In this document: in pieces, positions 25,901 to 34,855 of the stretch | How the letters are laid out: the number at the start of each line of letters is the position of its first letter | Position numbering within the stretch: position 1 is the first letter of the stretch | NCBI GenBank assembly: GCA_030373505.1 | Contig: JAUCYS010000009.1 | Span: 62,001 to 126,000 of the forward strand | Origin: Parasphingorhabdus sp. | GTDB taxonomy: Bacteria > Pseudomonadota > Alphaproteobacteria > Sphingomonadales > Sphingomonadaceae | DNA: 64,000 bases | Direction: 5' to 3' | Translations under genes and position numbers: made by a program | The notes under the pieces: generated by a model | Databases searched by the model: none | What the model was told of the DNA's origin: nothing | The model's input: only the letters and a program-made list of their open reading frames with translations

Positions 25901-28020
25901 CGCGCGGACCCGTTGAGGCGCAGGGCGTTGCCGACGACAATCAGCGAGGACAGCGACATGGCGATGGCAGCGATCAGCGGGGTGACCATGCCGGTGAGCG
26001 CGAGCGGGACGGCGCAGATATTATAGCCAATGGCGAGAGCGAAATTCTGGTGGACGATCTGCATCGTGCGGCGCGCCACCCTGATCGACAGCGCGACCGG
26101 CATCAGCGAGGCGCTGGTAAAGACCGCATCGGCGGCTTGCTGCCCGACATCGCTGGCGGTGCCCGGCGCGATCGAGACATGGGCGGCGGCAAGGGCAGGG
26201 CCGTCGTTCAGCCCGTCACCGACCATCAACACCTTGCGACCGCTGGCGGCCAGGCGAGCGATCGCCTCCACCTTGTCCTGCGGCGAGGCACCGGCCTGGG
26301 CGGTAAGGCCAAGCGCGCGGGAAACGGCGGAGACCGAGCGGATATTGTCGCCGGAGATGATCGAGGCCGACAATCCGAGCGTCTGCAACCGGGCGATGGC
26401 CGCGACCGCGTCCGGCCGGATTTCGTCCTTGAGCTGGAGCAGGACGGTCTCGGTACCGATGGTCAGCTGGCTGGACAGATGATCCTCCGATTTTTCCGGT
26501 TTGCCGAGTTTGACCGTCACGCCGCCCCAGGTCGCCGTCATGCCCTCGCCGGGCACTTCCTCGATCTGATCCAGCACCGCCGGTTCGATATCGAGCGCGA
26601 GCAGTGCGGTGCGGATGCCCTTGCTTACCGGATGGCGGCTCGCCTGCGCCAGCGCCAGGGCAACCTGCTTCTGCGTCAGGCTCAGCACGTCGATATTGAC
26701 CGGGACCGGGTGGCCCAGGGTAAGCGTGCCGGTCTTGTCAAACAGCACATGGTCGGCCTCGGCCAGCCGCTCCAGCGCGCTGCCGTCCTTGACCATCACA
26801 CCCTTGCGCAGCAAGGCGCCCGAGGCGACGACCTGCGCTGCCGGAACCGCCAGCCCCAGCGCGCAGGGACAGGTGATGATCAATACCGCAACCGCAATCA
26901 GCAGCGACTGGTGCCAGCCTGCTCCTGCCAGCATCCAGAAGACAAAGGCGAGCAGGGCGAGGCTGTGGACCGCGGGCGCATAATAGCGGGCTGCCCGGTC
27001 TGCGACGCGGACATAGAAGGAGCGGCGCTGGCCGGCCTCGTCCATCAGCCGGGCGATGTCGGAGATGGTGGTGTCCTCGCCGGCGGCGGTGATCCGCACG
27101 GTGACCGGCGAGGAGAGATTGAGCGTTCCGGCGAGCACCCGGTCGCCCGTGCCCTTCGGCTGCGGCTCGCTCTCTCCGGTCAGCAGCGAGCAGTCGAAAT
27201 GGCTGGTGCCGGACTGGATGATGCCATCGGCGGCCAGGCTTTCTCCCGCTGCCACCAGCATCCGCATGTCCGGAAGCAGGTCGGCCGACGCGACCCAGCG
27301 GGTCTTGCCATCTTCTGCCAGAATCATCGCGCCGGGGGCGGCCTGTTTGAGCAGGGCACCGATCCCCTCGCGCGCCCGGACCCGCATCATGCCGTCAAGG
27401 ACCCGTCCCGCGAGCAGGAAGAACAGCAGCATCACCGCGCCGTCAAAATAGGCATGGGCCCCGCCGGTCGCGGTTTCATAAATGCTCAGGCCGGTTGCCA
27501 GCAATATGCCGATCGAAATGGGCACATCCATATTGGTCCGGCCATAGCGCAGCGCCATCGCCGCAGACGCGAAAAACGGGCGCCCGGCATAGGCAATCAC
27601 CGGGATCGCGATCAGTGCGGAGAGCCAGTGGAACAGATCGCGGGTGACGCCGGTCGCACCGGACCAGACGCTGACCGACAGCAGCATGATGTTCATCATT
27701 CCGAAGCCGGCAACGGCAAGCGCGCGGATTAATCTGGCGGTGCTGCCCTTTTCCTCGGCGAGCGGATTGTCCGCAAGAATCTGCGCTTCAAAGCCGAGCG
27801 CCTCGATCTTGCGCCGCAGCTGATCGTCATCCAGCTCGGGCAAATGCGTCACGGCGACCTGTTTGGTCGAGAAATTGACCCGCGAGGAGATAATGCCGGG
27901 TTCTGCGTTGAGGCCATTTTCAATTTTCGAGATACAGCCGGCGCAGCGGATCGCCGGGACGGCAAAGCGGGACACCAGCGATTGCGCCGAAGCGCCGGGG
28001 AGGGGAGTGACAGCGTTCAC
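25897..28020 (-). CDS. ccoI: Copper-transporting P1B-ATPase CcoI
   Basis: A 707-residue inner-membrane ATPase that exports copper for cbb3 oxidase assembly. The N-terminal heavy-metal domain has IRCAGCISKIE (CxxC). The membrane ion site is CPC in IITCPCALGLAVP; DKTGTLTLG holds the phosphorylated Asp, and GDGLNDGPALA is the hinge motif. The TGES-like actuator is LLTGESEPQ. It overlaps ccoH upstream and ccoS downstream by 4 bases each. Long frames on the opposite strand across this gene (up to 615 codons) are composition shadows. Confidence 0.95.
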   Translation of the reverse strand: MNAVTPLPGASAQSLVSRFAVPAIRCAGCISKIENGLNAEPGIISSRVNFSTKQVAVTHLPELDDDQLRRKIEALGFEAQILADNPLAEEKGSTARLIRALAVAGFGMMNIMLLSVSVWSGATGVTRDLFHWLSALIAIPVIAYAGRPFFASAAMALRYGRTNMDVPISIGILLATGLSIYETATGGAHAYFDGAVMLLFFLLAGRVLDGMMRVRAREGIGALLKQAAPGAMILAEDGKTRWVASADLLPDMRMLVAAGESLAADGIIQSGTSHFDCSLLTGESEPQPKGTGDRVLAGTLNLSSPVTVRITAAGEDTTISDIARLMDEAGQRRSFYVRVADRAARYYAPAVHSLALLAFVFWMLAGAGWHQSLLIAVAVLIITCPCALGLAVPAAQVVASGALLRKGVMVKDGSALERLAEADHVLFDKTGTLTLGHPVPVNIDVLSLTQKQVALALAQASRHPVSKGIRTALLALDIEPAVLDQIEEVPGEGMTATWGGVTVKLGKPEKSEDHLSSQLTIGTETVLLQLKDEIRPDAVAAIARLQTLGLSASIISGDNIRSVSAVSRALGLTAQAGASPQDKVEAIARLAASGRKVLMVGDGLNDGPALAAAHVSIAPGTASDVGQQAADAVFTSASLMPVALSIRVARRTMQIVHQNFALAIGYNICAVPLALTGMVTPLIAAIAMSLSSLIVVGNALRLNGSAR

Positions 28021-28490
28021 TGGATATCCTGAACCACACGCAGCGACTTGTCAGCTTGCGAGATGACCAGTTTCAGTTTCCAGCGACCGTCCGGTATTGC
28101 CTGGACGCTTCTATATTCCCCCGGTTGCCGCTCTGCAAAAGTGATATCAAACGGCTCGGTCCGGCCAACGGGATGCTCGGCCACCGCGACCAGATGCGCG
28201 CCCCGCAAGGCATTGCCGCCGGCATCGGTAATATGGACCATGGCCCGGTCGTCCGAACGCAGGACAGGAGACACGGCCCAGCCATGGGCACGCTGATCGC
28301 GGGTTTGTTTCAGCCACTCGTTATATTTCTGGCTCGCGACATAGCTGTTGTCGACGACCGTGCCGCCGAACGTGGACAGAGCAAAACGGGCCATGACCAT
28401 GTTGACGCCCACGACCACGGCGAAAAAGGCAACGATGATCATGGTGGCATGATAACCGGTGAACCGACGTACGGATTTCTGCTTGCTCAT
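28017..28490 (-). CDS. ccoH: FixH/CcoH family protein
   Basis: A 157-residue protein with one N-terminal membrane segment (MIIVAFFAVVVGVNMVMARF) and a periplasmic domain. The hallmark FixH sequence NSYVASQKYNEWLKQTRDQ is present, followed by a beta-rich part ending in a short tail. FixH works with CcoI (FixI) in cbb3 oxidase biogenesis. It is overlapped by 4 bases at each end within the operon. Confidence 0.93.
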   Translation of the reverse strand: MSKQKSVRRFTGYHATMIIVAFFAVVVGVNMVMARFALSTFGGTVVDNSYVASQKYNEWLKQTRDQRAHGWAVSPVLRSDDRAMVHITDAGGNALRGAHLVAVAEHPVGRTEPFDITFAERQPGEYRSVQAIPDGRWKLKLVISQADKSLRVVQDIQ

Positions 28491-29944
28491 TCGCCTGTCT
28501 CCGGTCGTTCGAAAAATACTTCGTCAATATCCTTGGCTTCCGGATCATCGGCGGCGGTGACGGTCAGGGCAAAATCTTCCCGTTCCGGTCCAGTGCCGGG
28601 AGCAGCAACATAGACGCGCAGTCTGGCCACGCTGTCGGCGGGCACGTCCGTGGTCAGGCTCTGGCCCGCGCCTTCCCGGCTTCCTGCATTGGACCACATC
28701 ACGCCGCCTTTGAGCGTCGTCATGCCGATAATCATCTTCCGCGGCCGGTTCTCCATATTGCGGAGATTGACGGTGTAACTGTTGCGGACATGGCCGTCGG
28801 CGAGCTGGACATAGACCGGGTTGCGGTCATGATTGGCGCTGATGTCGATACGGGTACGGTTGCCGAGGGCGAACAGCATCGCCAGACCAATCGCGCCCCA
28901 GATCGATGTATAGAGAATCGTGCGGGGGCGGAACAGGGCCTTGCGGATCGGGCTGTGCGGTTTGCCGGCTTTTTCCAGCTCGGAATCTTCCAGAGTGGCA
29001 TAGTCGATCAGGCCCCGCGGACGCCCGACCTGCGCCATCACCCGGTCGCAGGCGTCGATGCACAATGCACAGGTGATGCAGCCGATCTGCGGTCCTTCGC
29101 GAATGTCGATGCCTGTCGGACAGACCGCGACGCACTGGTTGCAATCGACACAGTCGCCAAAGCTGCCTGGATGGGCTTCCGCCTTTTTCAGGCTGCCACG
29201 CGGTTCGCCGCGCCAGTCCTTGTAGGTCACGGTCAGCGAATTTTCGTCCATCATCGCGGTCTGGATACGGGGCCATGGGCACATGTAGATGCACACCTGC
29301 TCGCGCATGAAACCGCCGAAGATGAAGGTTGTCGCGGTCAAGATGGCGACCGAGGCATAGGCAACGGGAGCGGCCTGACCGGTCCAGAAATCGACCACCA
29401 GGGTAGGGGCATCGGCAAAATACATGATCCAGGCGCCGCCGGTCCAGAAGGCGATGACCAGATAGATGCTCCATTTGAACAGTCGTCGGGCGGTTTTCTG
29501 CGCTGTCCATGGTGCCTTGTCGAGACGCATGCGGGCATTGCGGTCGCCATCGACGAAGCGGTCGACGTGCTGGAAGACATCGGTCCAGACCGTCTGCGGG
29601 CAGGTATAGCCGCACCATGCGCGCCCTACGGCAGAGGTGACGAGAAACAGGCCGATTCCCGCCATGACCAGCAGGCCGGCGACATAATAAAATTCATGCG
29701 GCCATATCTCGATCCCGAACATGTAGAAGCGGCGATGGGCAAGATCGACCAGCACAGCCTGATCGGGCGCATAGGGACCGCGGTCCCAGCGAATCCAGGG
29801 CGTTATGTAATAGACGGCGAGAGTCAGGGCCATGATCACCCATTTCAGCCGCCGGAATTTGCCGTCTATGCGCTGCGGGTGAACCGCCTTTCTCTTTTCG
29901 TAGAGATGGCCTTGCGTATCCGGGAATTTCTCAGGACTGTTCAT
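28487..29944 (-). CDS. ccoG: cbb3 oxidase accessory protein CcoG (FixG)
   Basis: A 485-residue membrane ferredoxin-like protein thought to reduce copper(II) for CcoN maturation. Start at 29944 (MNSPEKFPDTQ). Cysteine motifs: WCGYTCPQTVW, CIYMCPWPRIQ, and two 4Fe-4S groups in DCVDCNQCVAVCPTGIDIRE and GCITCALCIDACD. Several membrane segments and a C-terminal beta-sandwich-like domain (NLRNMENRPRKMIIGM) follow. It overlaps the end of ccoP by 14 bases. Confidence 0.95.
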   Translation of the reverse strand: MNSPEKFPDTQGHLYEKRKAVHPQRIDGKFRRLKWVIMALTLAVYYITPWIRWDRGPYAPDQAVLVDLAHRRFYMFGIEIWPHEFYYVAGLLVMAGIGLFLVTSAVGRAWCGYTCPQTVWTDVFQHVDRFVDGDRNARMRLDKAPWTAQKTARRLFKWSIYLVIAFWTGGAWIMYFADAPTLVVDFWTGQAAPVAYASVAILTATTFIFGGFMREQVCIYMCPWPRIQTAMMDENSLTVTYKDWRGEPRGSLKKAEAHPGSFGDCVDCNQCVAVCPTGIDIREGPQIGCITCALCIDACDRVMAQVGRPRGLIDYATLEDSELEKAGKPHSPIRKALFRPRTILYTSIWGAIGLAMLFALGNRTRIDISANHDRNPVYVQLADGHVRNSYTVNLRNMENRPRKMIIGMTTLKGGVMWSNAGSREGAGQSLTTDVPADSVARLRVYVAAPGTGPEREDFALTVTAADDPEAKDIDEVFFERPETGE

Positions 29945-30893
29945 CGCCGACACCATTGTTACTAGCGGGAGTCCCGACCTGTTCGAGGGTGTCGTCTTTT
30001 ACATCTTCGAGCGCCGGCAAGGTTTCTCCGCCACCGAGCGAATGGACATAGGCGGCCAGCATGCGGATGGTCGCGGGATCCAGCCGCTGGCCCCAGCGGG
30101 GCATCACACCATAGCGGGCATTTGTGATCGTGTCGGTGAGGGTTGCCCGGTCCAGTCCATAGAGGCTGATGGCGTCGGTCAGGTTCGGCGCGCCCAGTGT
30201 GCGGCTGCCCTTGGCATCAGAGCCATGGCAGACCGCGCAATTGGCTTCGAACAGGGCCGCGCCGCGGCGAGCGGCAGCGCTCTGTTTTTCCCGGCCGGAC
30301 AACAGCCTGACGTAGGAAACAAGGTCCTGAATCTGGTTCGGCTGCAATATGCCGTCCCTGCCGAAAGCCGGCATTTGCGAGAAGCGGGTCTTTTCATGGT
30401 CGGGATTGCGGATGCCGTGGGTGATCGTATATTCGATCGTTTCCAGATCGCCGCCCCAGAGCCAGTCATCATCGTTGAGATTGGGATAGCCCTTGGAACC
30501 GGCTGCGCCCGCGCCGTGGCACTGAACACAGTGGACCTTGAAGGCGGAGCGTCCGCCTTCAATCGCCTGCTGCAGCAGTTCCGGACTGCCGTTCAGCTTG
30601 CGAATGTCCGTGGACACCAGCGCCTGCCGGATCGGTTCCAGTTCCCTCTCCCGCGCTGCCACCTGCATGTCATATTCTCCCCGGCTGCTCCAGCCGAACA
30701 CGCCTTCGGTGGCCGAATTGAGCAGGGGGATGGCGGGATAGACGATGACATAGCCGATCGCCCAGATGATCGTGGCGTAAAAGGTCCACACCCACCAGCG
30801 CGGCATCGGTGTATCCAGTTCCTCGATGCCGTCCCATTCATGGCCGACGGTTTCGGTTCCGGTGGGTTGGTCAACGCGTTTCTTCTCAGACAT
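29931..30893 (-). CDS. ccoP: cbb3 cytochrome oxidase subunit III, dihaem CcoP
   Basis: A 320-residue membrane-anchored c-type dihaem protein. The start is ATG 30893, or 30896 one codon earlier, both after GAGGA. The N-terminal anchor includes MPRWWVWTFYATIIWAIGYV. Two haem sites: VHCVQCHGAGAAGSKGYPNL and ANCAVCHGSDAKGSRTLGAP, with Met ligands in QMPAFG and VMPRWG. It passes electrons from the bc1 complex or cytochromes to CcoO. Its start overlaps ccoQ by about 8 bases. Confidence 0.95.
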   Translation of the reverse strand: MSEKKRVDQPTGTETVGHEWDGIEELDTPMPRWWVWTFYATIIWAIGYVIVYPAIPLLNSATEGVFGWSSRGEYDMQVAARERELEPIRQALVSTDIRKLNGSPELLQQAIEGGRSAFKVHCVQCHGAGAAGSKGYPNLNDDDWLWGGDLETIEYTITHGIRNPDHEKTRFSQMPAFGRDGILQPNQIQDLVSYVRLLSGREKQSAAARRGAALFEANCAVCHGSDAKGSRTLGAPNLTDAISLYGLDRATLTDTITNARYGVMPRWGQRLDPATIRMLAAYVHSLGGGETLPALEDVKDDTLEQVGTPASNNGVGDEQS

Positions 30894-31047
30894 CATTCTT
30901 GTCCTCGTCAAAAATTCTGTGTGCGGCTTCATGATGGCTGCGTCCGGCACCGGGACGGAACGTCCATCCGATCAGGGTCAGGAAAACGCCGGTCATGAAG
31001 ACCAAGCCCCAGCTGTCCGCGAAATGGCGCAGCGTTTCGTAGTTCAT
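30886..31047 (-). CDS. ccoQ: cbb3 oxidase subunit IV CcoQ
   Basis: A 53-residue protein in the expected slot between ccoO and ccoP. Translation gives [20 protein letters not shown], then [13 protein letters not shown] and a short charged tail containing HRIFDED. The single membrane span plus W-x-F-RPG and the acidic tail are the usual CcoQ layout. CcoQ stabilises the oxidase and senses its redox state in some species. Its ATG overlaps the ccoO stop (ATGA) and its end overlaps the ccoP start. Confidence 0.93.
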   Translation of the reverse strand: MNYETLRHFADSWGLVFMTGVFLTLIGWTFRPGAGRSHHEAAHRIFDEDKNDV

Positions 31048-31778
31048 CGGGGCTGCTCCTGTGCTTCGCCTGCCTCGAAATCGACCAATGTGCCAATCAT
31101 CTGCAGATAGGCGATCAGCGCGTCCATCTCGGAAAGCTTGTCGGGATTGCCGTCGTAATCGCGAATCTGCACCTTGGGATAACGCTGCTCGAACTCTGCC
31201 GAACTGGCTGTCGGGTCGACCTGAGTGAGCAGGTCTTCATCGGCCTTTGCAATTGCTTCCTCGCTGTAGGGAACGCCGACGCGCTTCAGTGCCCGCAGAT
31301 GGCCGGACATATCCCCCGGATTGAGATCCTTTTCGGCAAGAAAGGCATAAGGCGGCATGATCGATTCCGGTACGACTGCGCGCGGGTCGGTCAGATGCTG
31401 GACGTGCCATTCATCCGAATAGCGGCCGCCCACGCGAGCGAGATCCGGTCCGGTACGCTTGGAGCCCCATTGAAACGGGTGATCATACATGGATTCCGCG
31501 GCCAGCGAATAATGGCCGTAACGTTCCACCTCGTCACGAAATGGCCGGATCATCTGGCTGTGGCAGGTGTAGCACCCTTCGCGGACGTAGATATTGCGTC
31601 CCGCCAGTTCCAAGGGCGTGTAAGGCCGGACGCCGTCGACCTTCTCGATCGTGTTGTCGATCCAGAACAGCGGTGCAATCTCGACAATTCCGCCGATCGT
31701 CACCGTGACCAGAGCGAGTACCGCGAGCAGGGTGACGTTGCGCTCGATCTTCTTATGTTTTTGCGTGAATGTGGTCAT
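31044..31778 (-). CDS. ccoO: cbb3 cytochrome oxidase subunit II, monohaem CcoO
   Basis: A 244-residue membrane-anchored c-type cytochrome. One N-terminal span ([20 protein letters not shown]) is followed by the haem motif [20 protein letters not shown], highly typical of CcoO/FixO, and the axial Met region SIMPPYAFL. It directly follows ccoN (13 bases). Confidence 0.96.
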   Translation of the reverse strand: MTTFTQKHKKIERNVTLLAVLALVTVTIGGIVEIAPLFWIDNTIEKVDGVRPYTPLELAGRNIYVREGCYTCHSQMIRPFRDEVERYGHYSLAAESMYDHPFQWGSKRTGPDLARVGGRYSDEWHVQHLTDPRAVVPESIMPPYAFLAEKDLNPGDMSGHLRALKRVGVPYSEEAIAKADEDLLTQVDPTASSAEFEQRYPKVQIRDYDGNPDKLSEMDALIAYLQMIGTLVDFEAGEAQEQPR

Positions 31779-31791
31779 GATACTCTCTCCC

Positions 31792-33450
31792 TCACTCTGC
31801 CGGAACCGCGATCAGCGGCTTGTCAGCGGCCTCGTCATGAGGTGTTTCGGTCATTGTTTTTTCGTCCCGGACATGGTCGGCCAGCGTCATCCAAACATTG
31901 TAGACCATGACAATCGCGCCGGAGAGATAGAGCAGGCCTCCGGTTGCGCGGATCAGATACATCGGGAACATCGCCGAGACGACTTCGCTGAAGGCATAGA
32001 CCAGATAGCCGTCGTCGCCATATTCGCGCCACATCAGCCCCTGCATGATTCCGGCGACCCACATCGAGGCGGCGTAGAGAACGATGCCGATGGTGGCGAG
32101 CCAGAAGTGCCAGTTCACCATGCGGAGGCTGTACAGTCTCTGGCGACCCCAGAGACGCGGTACCATGTAATAGAGCGCCGCAAAGGTGATCATGCCGTTC
32201 CAGCCGAGCGCGCCGCTGTGGACGTGGCCGATGGTCCAGTCGGTGTAATGCGACAGGCTGTTCACTGCCTTGATCGACATCATCGGACCTTCGAAGGTGC
32301 TCATGCCGTAGAAGGCAAGGGCGAGCACCATCATCCGGATGATCGGGTCGGTGCGGATCTTGTCCCAGGCGCCGTTCAGCGTCATCAGACCGTTGATCAT
32401 GCCGCCCCAGCTTGGCATCCACAGCATGATCGAGAAGACCATGCCCAGCGTCTGCGCCCAGTCGGGCAGAGCGGTATAGTGCAGGTGGTGCGGACCGGCC
32501 CAGATATAGAGGAAGATCAGCGACCAGAAGTGGATGATCGACAGGCGATAGCTGTAGACCGGGCGTTCGGCCTGTTTCGGCACGAAATAATACATCATGC
32601 CGAGGAAACCGGCGGTCAGGAAAAATCCGACCGCATTATGCCCGTACCACCACTGGGTCAGCGCATCCTGTACTCCGGCAAAGGCGCTGTAGCTTTTTGC
32701 GCCGAGCAGGCTGACCGGCATTGCCAGTCCGTTGACCAGATGCAGCATCGCTACGGTCAGGATGAAGCTGAGGAAGAACCAGTTGGCGACATAGATATGC
32801 GGTTCCGACCGCCGGACGATCGTGCCGATGAACACCGCGGCATAGCTGACCCAGACAATCGTCAGCCAGATATCGACATACCATTCGGGCTCGGCATATT
32901 CCTTGGACTGGGTGACGCCGAGCAGATAGCCGGTGGCGGCCAGCACGATGAACAGCTGATATCCCCAGAAAACAAAACGGGCGAGGCCGGGGAAGGCCAA
33001 CCTCGCCCTGCAAGTGCGCTGGACGATGTAGAAACTCGTCGCGATCAGCGCATTGCCTCCGAAAGCGAAAATGACAGCGGATGTGTGGAGCGGACGCAGC
33101 CGGCCAAAGGTCGTATATTCCAGCCCGAGATTGAGCGCCGGAAAAGCGAGCTGCAGGGCGATATAGAGGCCGACCGCAAAGCCCGCCATGCCCCAGAAAA
33201 GCGTCGCGATCACGCCCCAGCGGATCGGATCGTCATCATATTTTCCGGGATCGGCGGGTGCCTTCAATATGCCGCGGCCGATGGCCGCATAGTCGGCCTT
33301 GCTGATCGTCACCCACAGTGCGATCAGACAGGCCGTCATGATGATACCCATGTGCACGGCAAAGCCGCCGTCGGCGGCCATGACCATCGCAATAAATGCC
33401 AGAAATACGAGCAGCAGCCAGCCGCCGGTCTTCACCAGTAAATTGTCCAT
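31792..33450 (-). CDS. ccoN: cbb3 cytochrome oxidase catalytic subunit I CcoN
   Basis: The 552-residue polytopic haem-copper oxidase subunit that reduces oxygen at high affinity. Landmarks are [37 protein letters not shown] (active-site His region), [14 protein letters not shown] and [19 protein letters not shown] (haem ligands). GGAAGGA sits 4 bases before the ATG at 33450. It is the first gene of an eight-gene overlapping operon plus the DUF2946-like gene. Expression in low oxygen is expected through FixLJ. Confidence 0.97.
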   Translation of the reverse strand: MDNLLVKTGGWLLLVFLAFIAMVMAADGGFAVHMGIIMTACLIALWVTISKADYAAIGRGILKAPADPGKYDDDPIRWGVIATLFWGMAGFAVGLYIALQLAFPALNLGLEYTTFGRLRPLHTSAVIFAFGGNALIATSFYIVQRTCRARLAFPGLARFVFWGYQLFIVLAATGYLLGVTQSKEYAEPEWYVDIWLTIVWVSYAAVFIGTIVRRSEPHIYVANWFFLSFILTVAMLHLVNGLAMPVSLLGAKSYSAFAGVQDALTQWWYGHNAVGFFLTAGFLGMMYYFVPKQAERPVYSYRLSIIHFWSLIFLYIWAGPHHLHYTALPDWAQTLGMVFSIMLWMPSWGGMINGLMTLNGAWDKIRTDPIIRMMVLALAFYGMSTFEGPMMSIKAVNSLSHYTDWTIGHVHSGALGWNGMITFAALYYMVPRLWGRQRLYSLRMVNWHFWLATIGIVLYAASMWVAGIMQGLMWREYGDDGYLVYAFSEVVSAMFPMYLIRATGGLLYLSGAIVMVYNVWMTLADHVRDEKTMTETPHDEAADKPLIAVPAE

Positions 33451-33515
33451 AACGTCCTTCCCCGTTGTGTGGGGTTGGCGCTACCAGCCGGACGGGCGGA
33501 GCCATATACGGGTTA

Positions 33516-33523
33516 ATACGTAG
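33516..33523. promoter_or_regulatory. Possible FixJ-type site upstream of ccoN
   Basis: ATACGTAG lies 66 bases upstream of the ccoN ATG and differs at one base from the GTAMGTAG core I recall for FixJ-binding sites. On the coding strand it reads CTACGTATTAACCCGTATA, with CGTAT repeated. I see no TTGAT-N4-ATCAA FNR/FixK box in the 99-base gap. Direct FixJ control is inferred, not shown. Confidence 0.35.
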
Positions 33524-33549
33524 CGGGACTATTGGACCTGGAAAGGCGC

Positions 33550-34245
33550 CTAATCGACCGCGATTTCGGCCCATACCGGAAGATGGTCGGAGGCCTTGCG
33601 AGCGGAGGGACTGTCGTGGACTCCAGCGGCCAGCGAGCGGATCGCATGAGAGTGCATGATCCGGTCGAGCGTGGCGATGGGGCTGCGCGAATGGAAGCTG
33701 CGACCGCAGTCGACCATCTGGAAGGCGCGGGAAAAATCCTTCAGGCAGCCGCTGGCGGCGCTCCATTCGTTGAGGTCGCCCATCAGCACTACCGGCACGT
33801 CATTTTCCTGCTGCTGGGCCAGCTTGACGATCGCTGCCGCCTGCCGCCGGCGCCAGAGGCCGGACAGGTCAAGGTGCATGCCGAACACCGCGAGCTGCTT
33901 GCCGGCAATCTCGAACCGCCCCATGATCGCGCCGCGCGGCTCGAGGCAGGGAATATGCATGATATCATGGGCCAGCACGCTTGCCGACTTGCGGACCAGC
34001 AGGGCATTGCCGTGCCAGCCCATCGAGTCGGTCTGCACGTCGAGCGGAATCGCCTGATAATCGCTGTGCATTTCGAGCAGTTTCTCGGGAATAGCAGCGG
34101 CCCTTGCGCCAAAGCGGCGATCCGCCTCCTGCAGCGCGATGATATCGGCGTCGATCTCGTTGAGCACGTCGATGATCCGGCCGGGATTGCGCCGCCGGTC
34201 GGTGCCGATGCCCTTGTGAATATTGTAACTGGCGACCTTCAACAT
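33550..34245 (-). CDS. Endonuclease/exonuclease/phosphatase family protein
   Basis: A 231-residue EEP-fold protein. The metal and catalytic motifs are VASYNIHKG, IALQEADRR, VFGMHLDL, LMGDLNEW and the closing KASDHLPVWAEI. Such proteins include DNases and phosphodiesterases of unknown substrate. There is no signal peptide, so it is cytoplasmic. It lies 18 bases after the DsrE gene on the same strand. The substrate cannot be assigned. Confidence 0.87.
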   Translation of the reverse strand: MLKVASYNIHKGIGTDRRRNPGRIIDVLNEIDADIIALQEADRRFGARAAAIPEKLLEMHSDYQAIPLDVQTDSMGWHGNALLVRKSASVLAHDIMHIPCLEPRGAIMGRFEIAGKQLAVFGMHLDLSGLWRRRQAAAIVKLAQQQENDVPVVLMGDLNEWSAASGCLKDFSRAFQMVDCGRSFHSRSPIATLDRIMHSHAIRSLAAGVHDSPSARKASDHLPVWAEIAVD

Positions 34246-34263
34246 CAGGCTATATCTGTCCGA

Positions 34264-34809
34264 TCAGAAGGGACTGATGGTATAGCCCTGCTGCTGCAGC
34301 AGGGCATGGGCGGTCATCGCGGAGAGGGCCATTTTTACGCCCGGCAGCAGGTCGGCATTGGTGATGCCCTGAGCGGCGGCGCTCTGGCCGCAGAGGTAGA
34401 AATCCACGCCATGCTCCTGTAACTGCGCGATCGCGGCAGCGCTGGCGTTGGTTCGGCCGTCCTTGTGGGCGGCGAAAAATTCCGGGCTGGTCAGGTCGAA
34501 GGCGGCGGCGCCATGAACGACGATGGCGAGATGGATATTCTTCTCCGGCACGCCGGCGGCGACATGCATGTTGATGAAGCGGGCAGCGCTTTCGATGGTA
34601 CGATTGATCTTGTCGGGTTCGGCTGCCGTTGCCACATCAAAGGCAATGTTGAACTGCGCGTCTTGCGCAACGGGCACGTCCGTCTGGACGGGAGCGGTTG
34701 CTCCGAAATCCTGAAAAACCGGGCCGGTTTTGAAATTTTCCATCTGCGCCGACGCCGGTTGTGCGAGGGCGATCAGGGGAAGCCATAGAAGAAGGCCGAA
34801 TTTTCGCAT
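34264..34809 (-). CDS. Exported DsrE/F-like protein
   Basis: A 181-residue protein from ATG 34809 with a signal peptide (GLLLWLPLIALAQPASAQ). The mature part has a DsrE-like fold: FNIAFDVATAAEPDKINRTI, IHLAIVVHGAAAFDLTS and LQEHGVDFYLCGQSAAAQGI, with a single Cys in the CGQS position where DsrE/TusD-type sulfur carriers keep a reactive Cys. Periplasmic sulfur relay is possible but unproven. A longer upstream reading exists only as a shadow of the transferase gene. Confidence 0.82.
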   Translation of the reverse strand: MRKFGLLLWLPLIALAQPASAQMENFKTGPVFQDFGATAPVQTDVPVAQDAQFNIAFDVATAAEPDKINRTIESAARFINMHVAAGVPEKNIHLAIVVHGAAAFDLTSPEFFAAHKDGRTNASAAAIAQLQEHGVDFYLCGQSAAAQGITNADLLPGVKMALSAMTAHALLQQQGYTISPF

Positions 34810-34855
34810 TTTCAGTTCCAGTTTCTCTTTAGGGGCAGGCGGCGGCAGCGGCTCT

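Noticed and set aside
25885-27732. 615-codon plus-strand open frame over ccoI
   Set aside because: It mirrors the well-identified copper ATPase on the opposite strand; the translation is compositionally skewed (Arg, Gly, Asp, His) and has no motif. The long antisense frames over ccoN (31651-33441) and ggt (34730-36637) are the same artefact.
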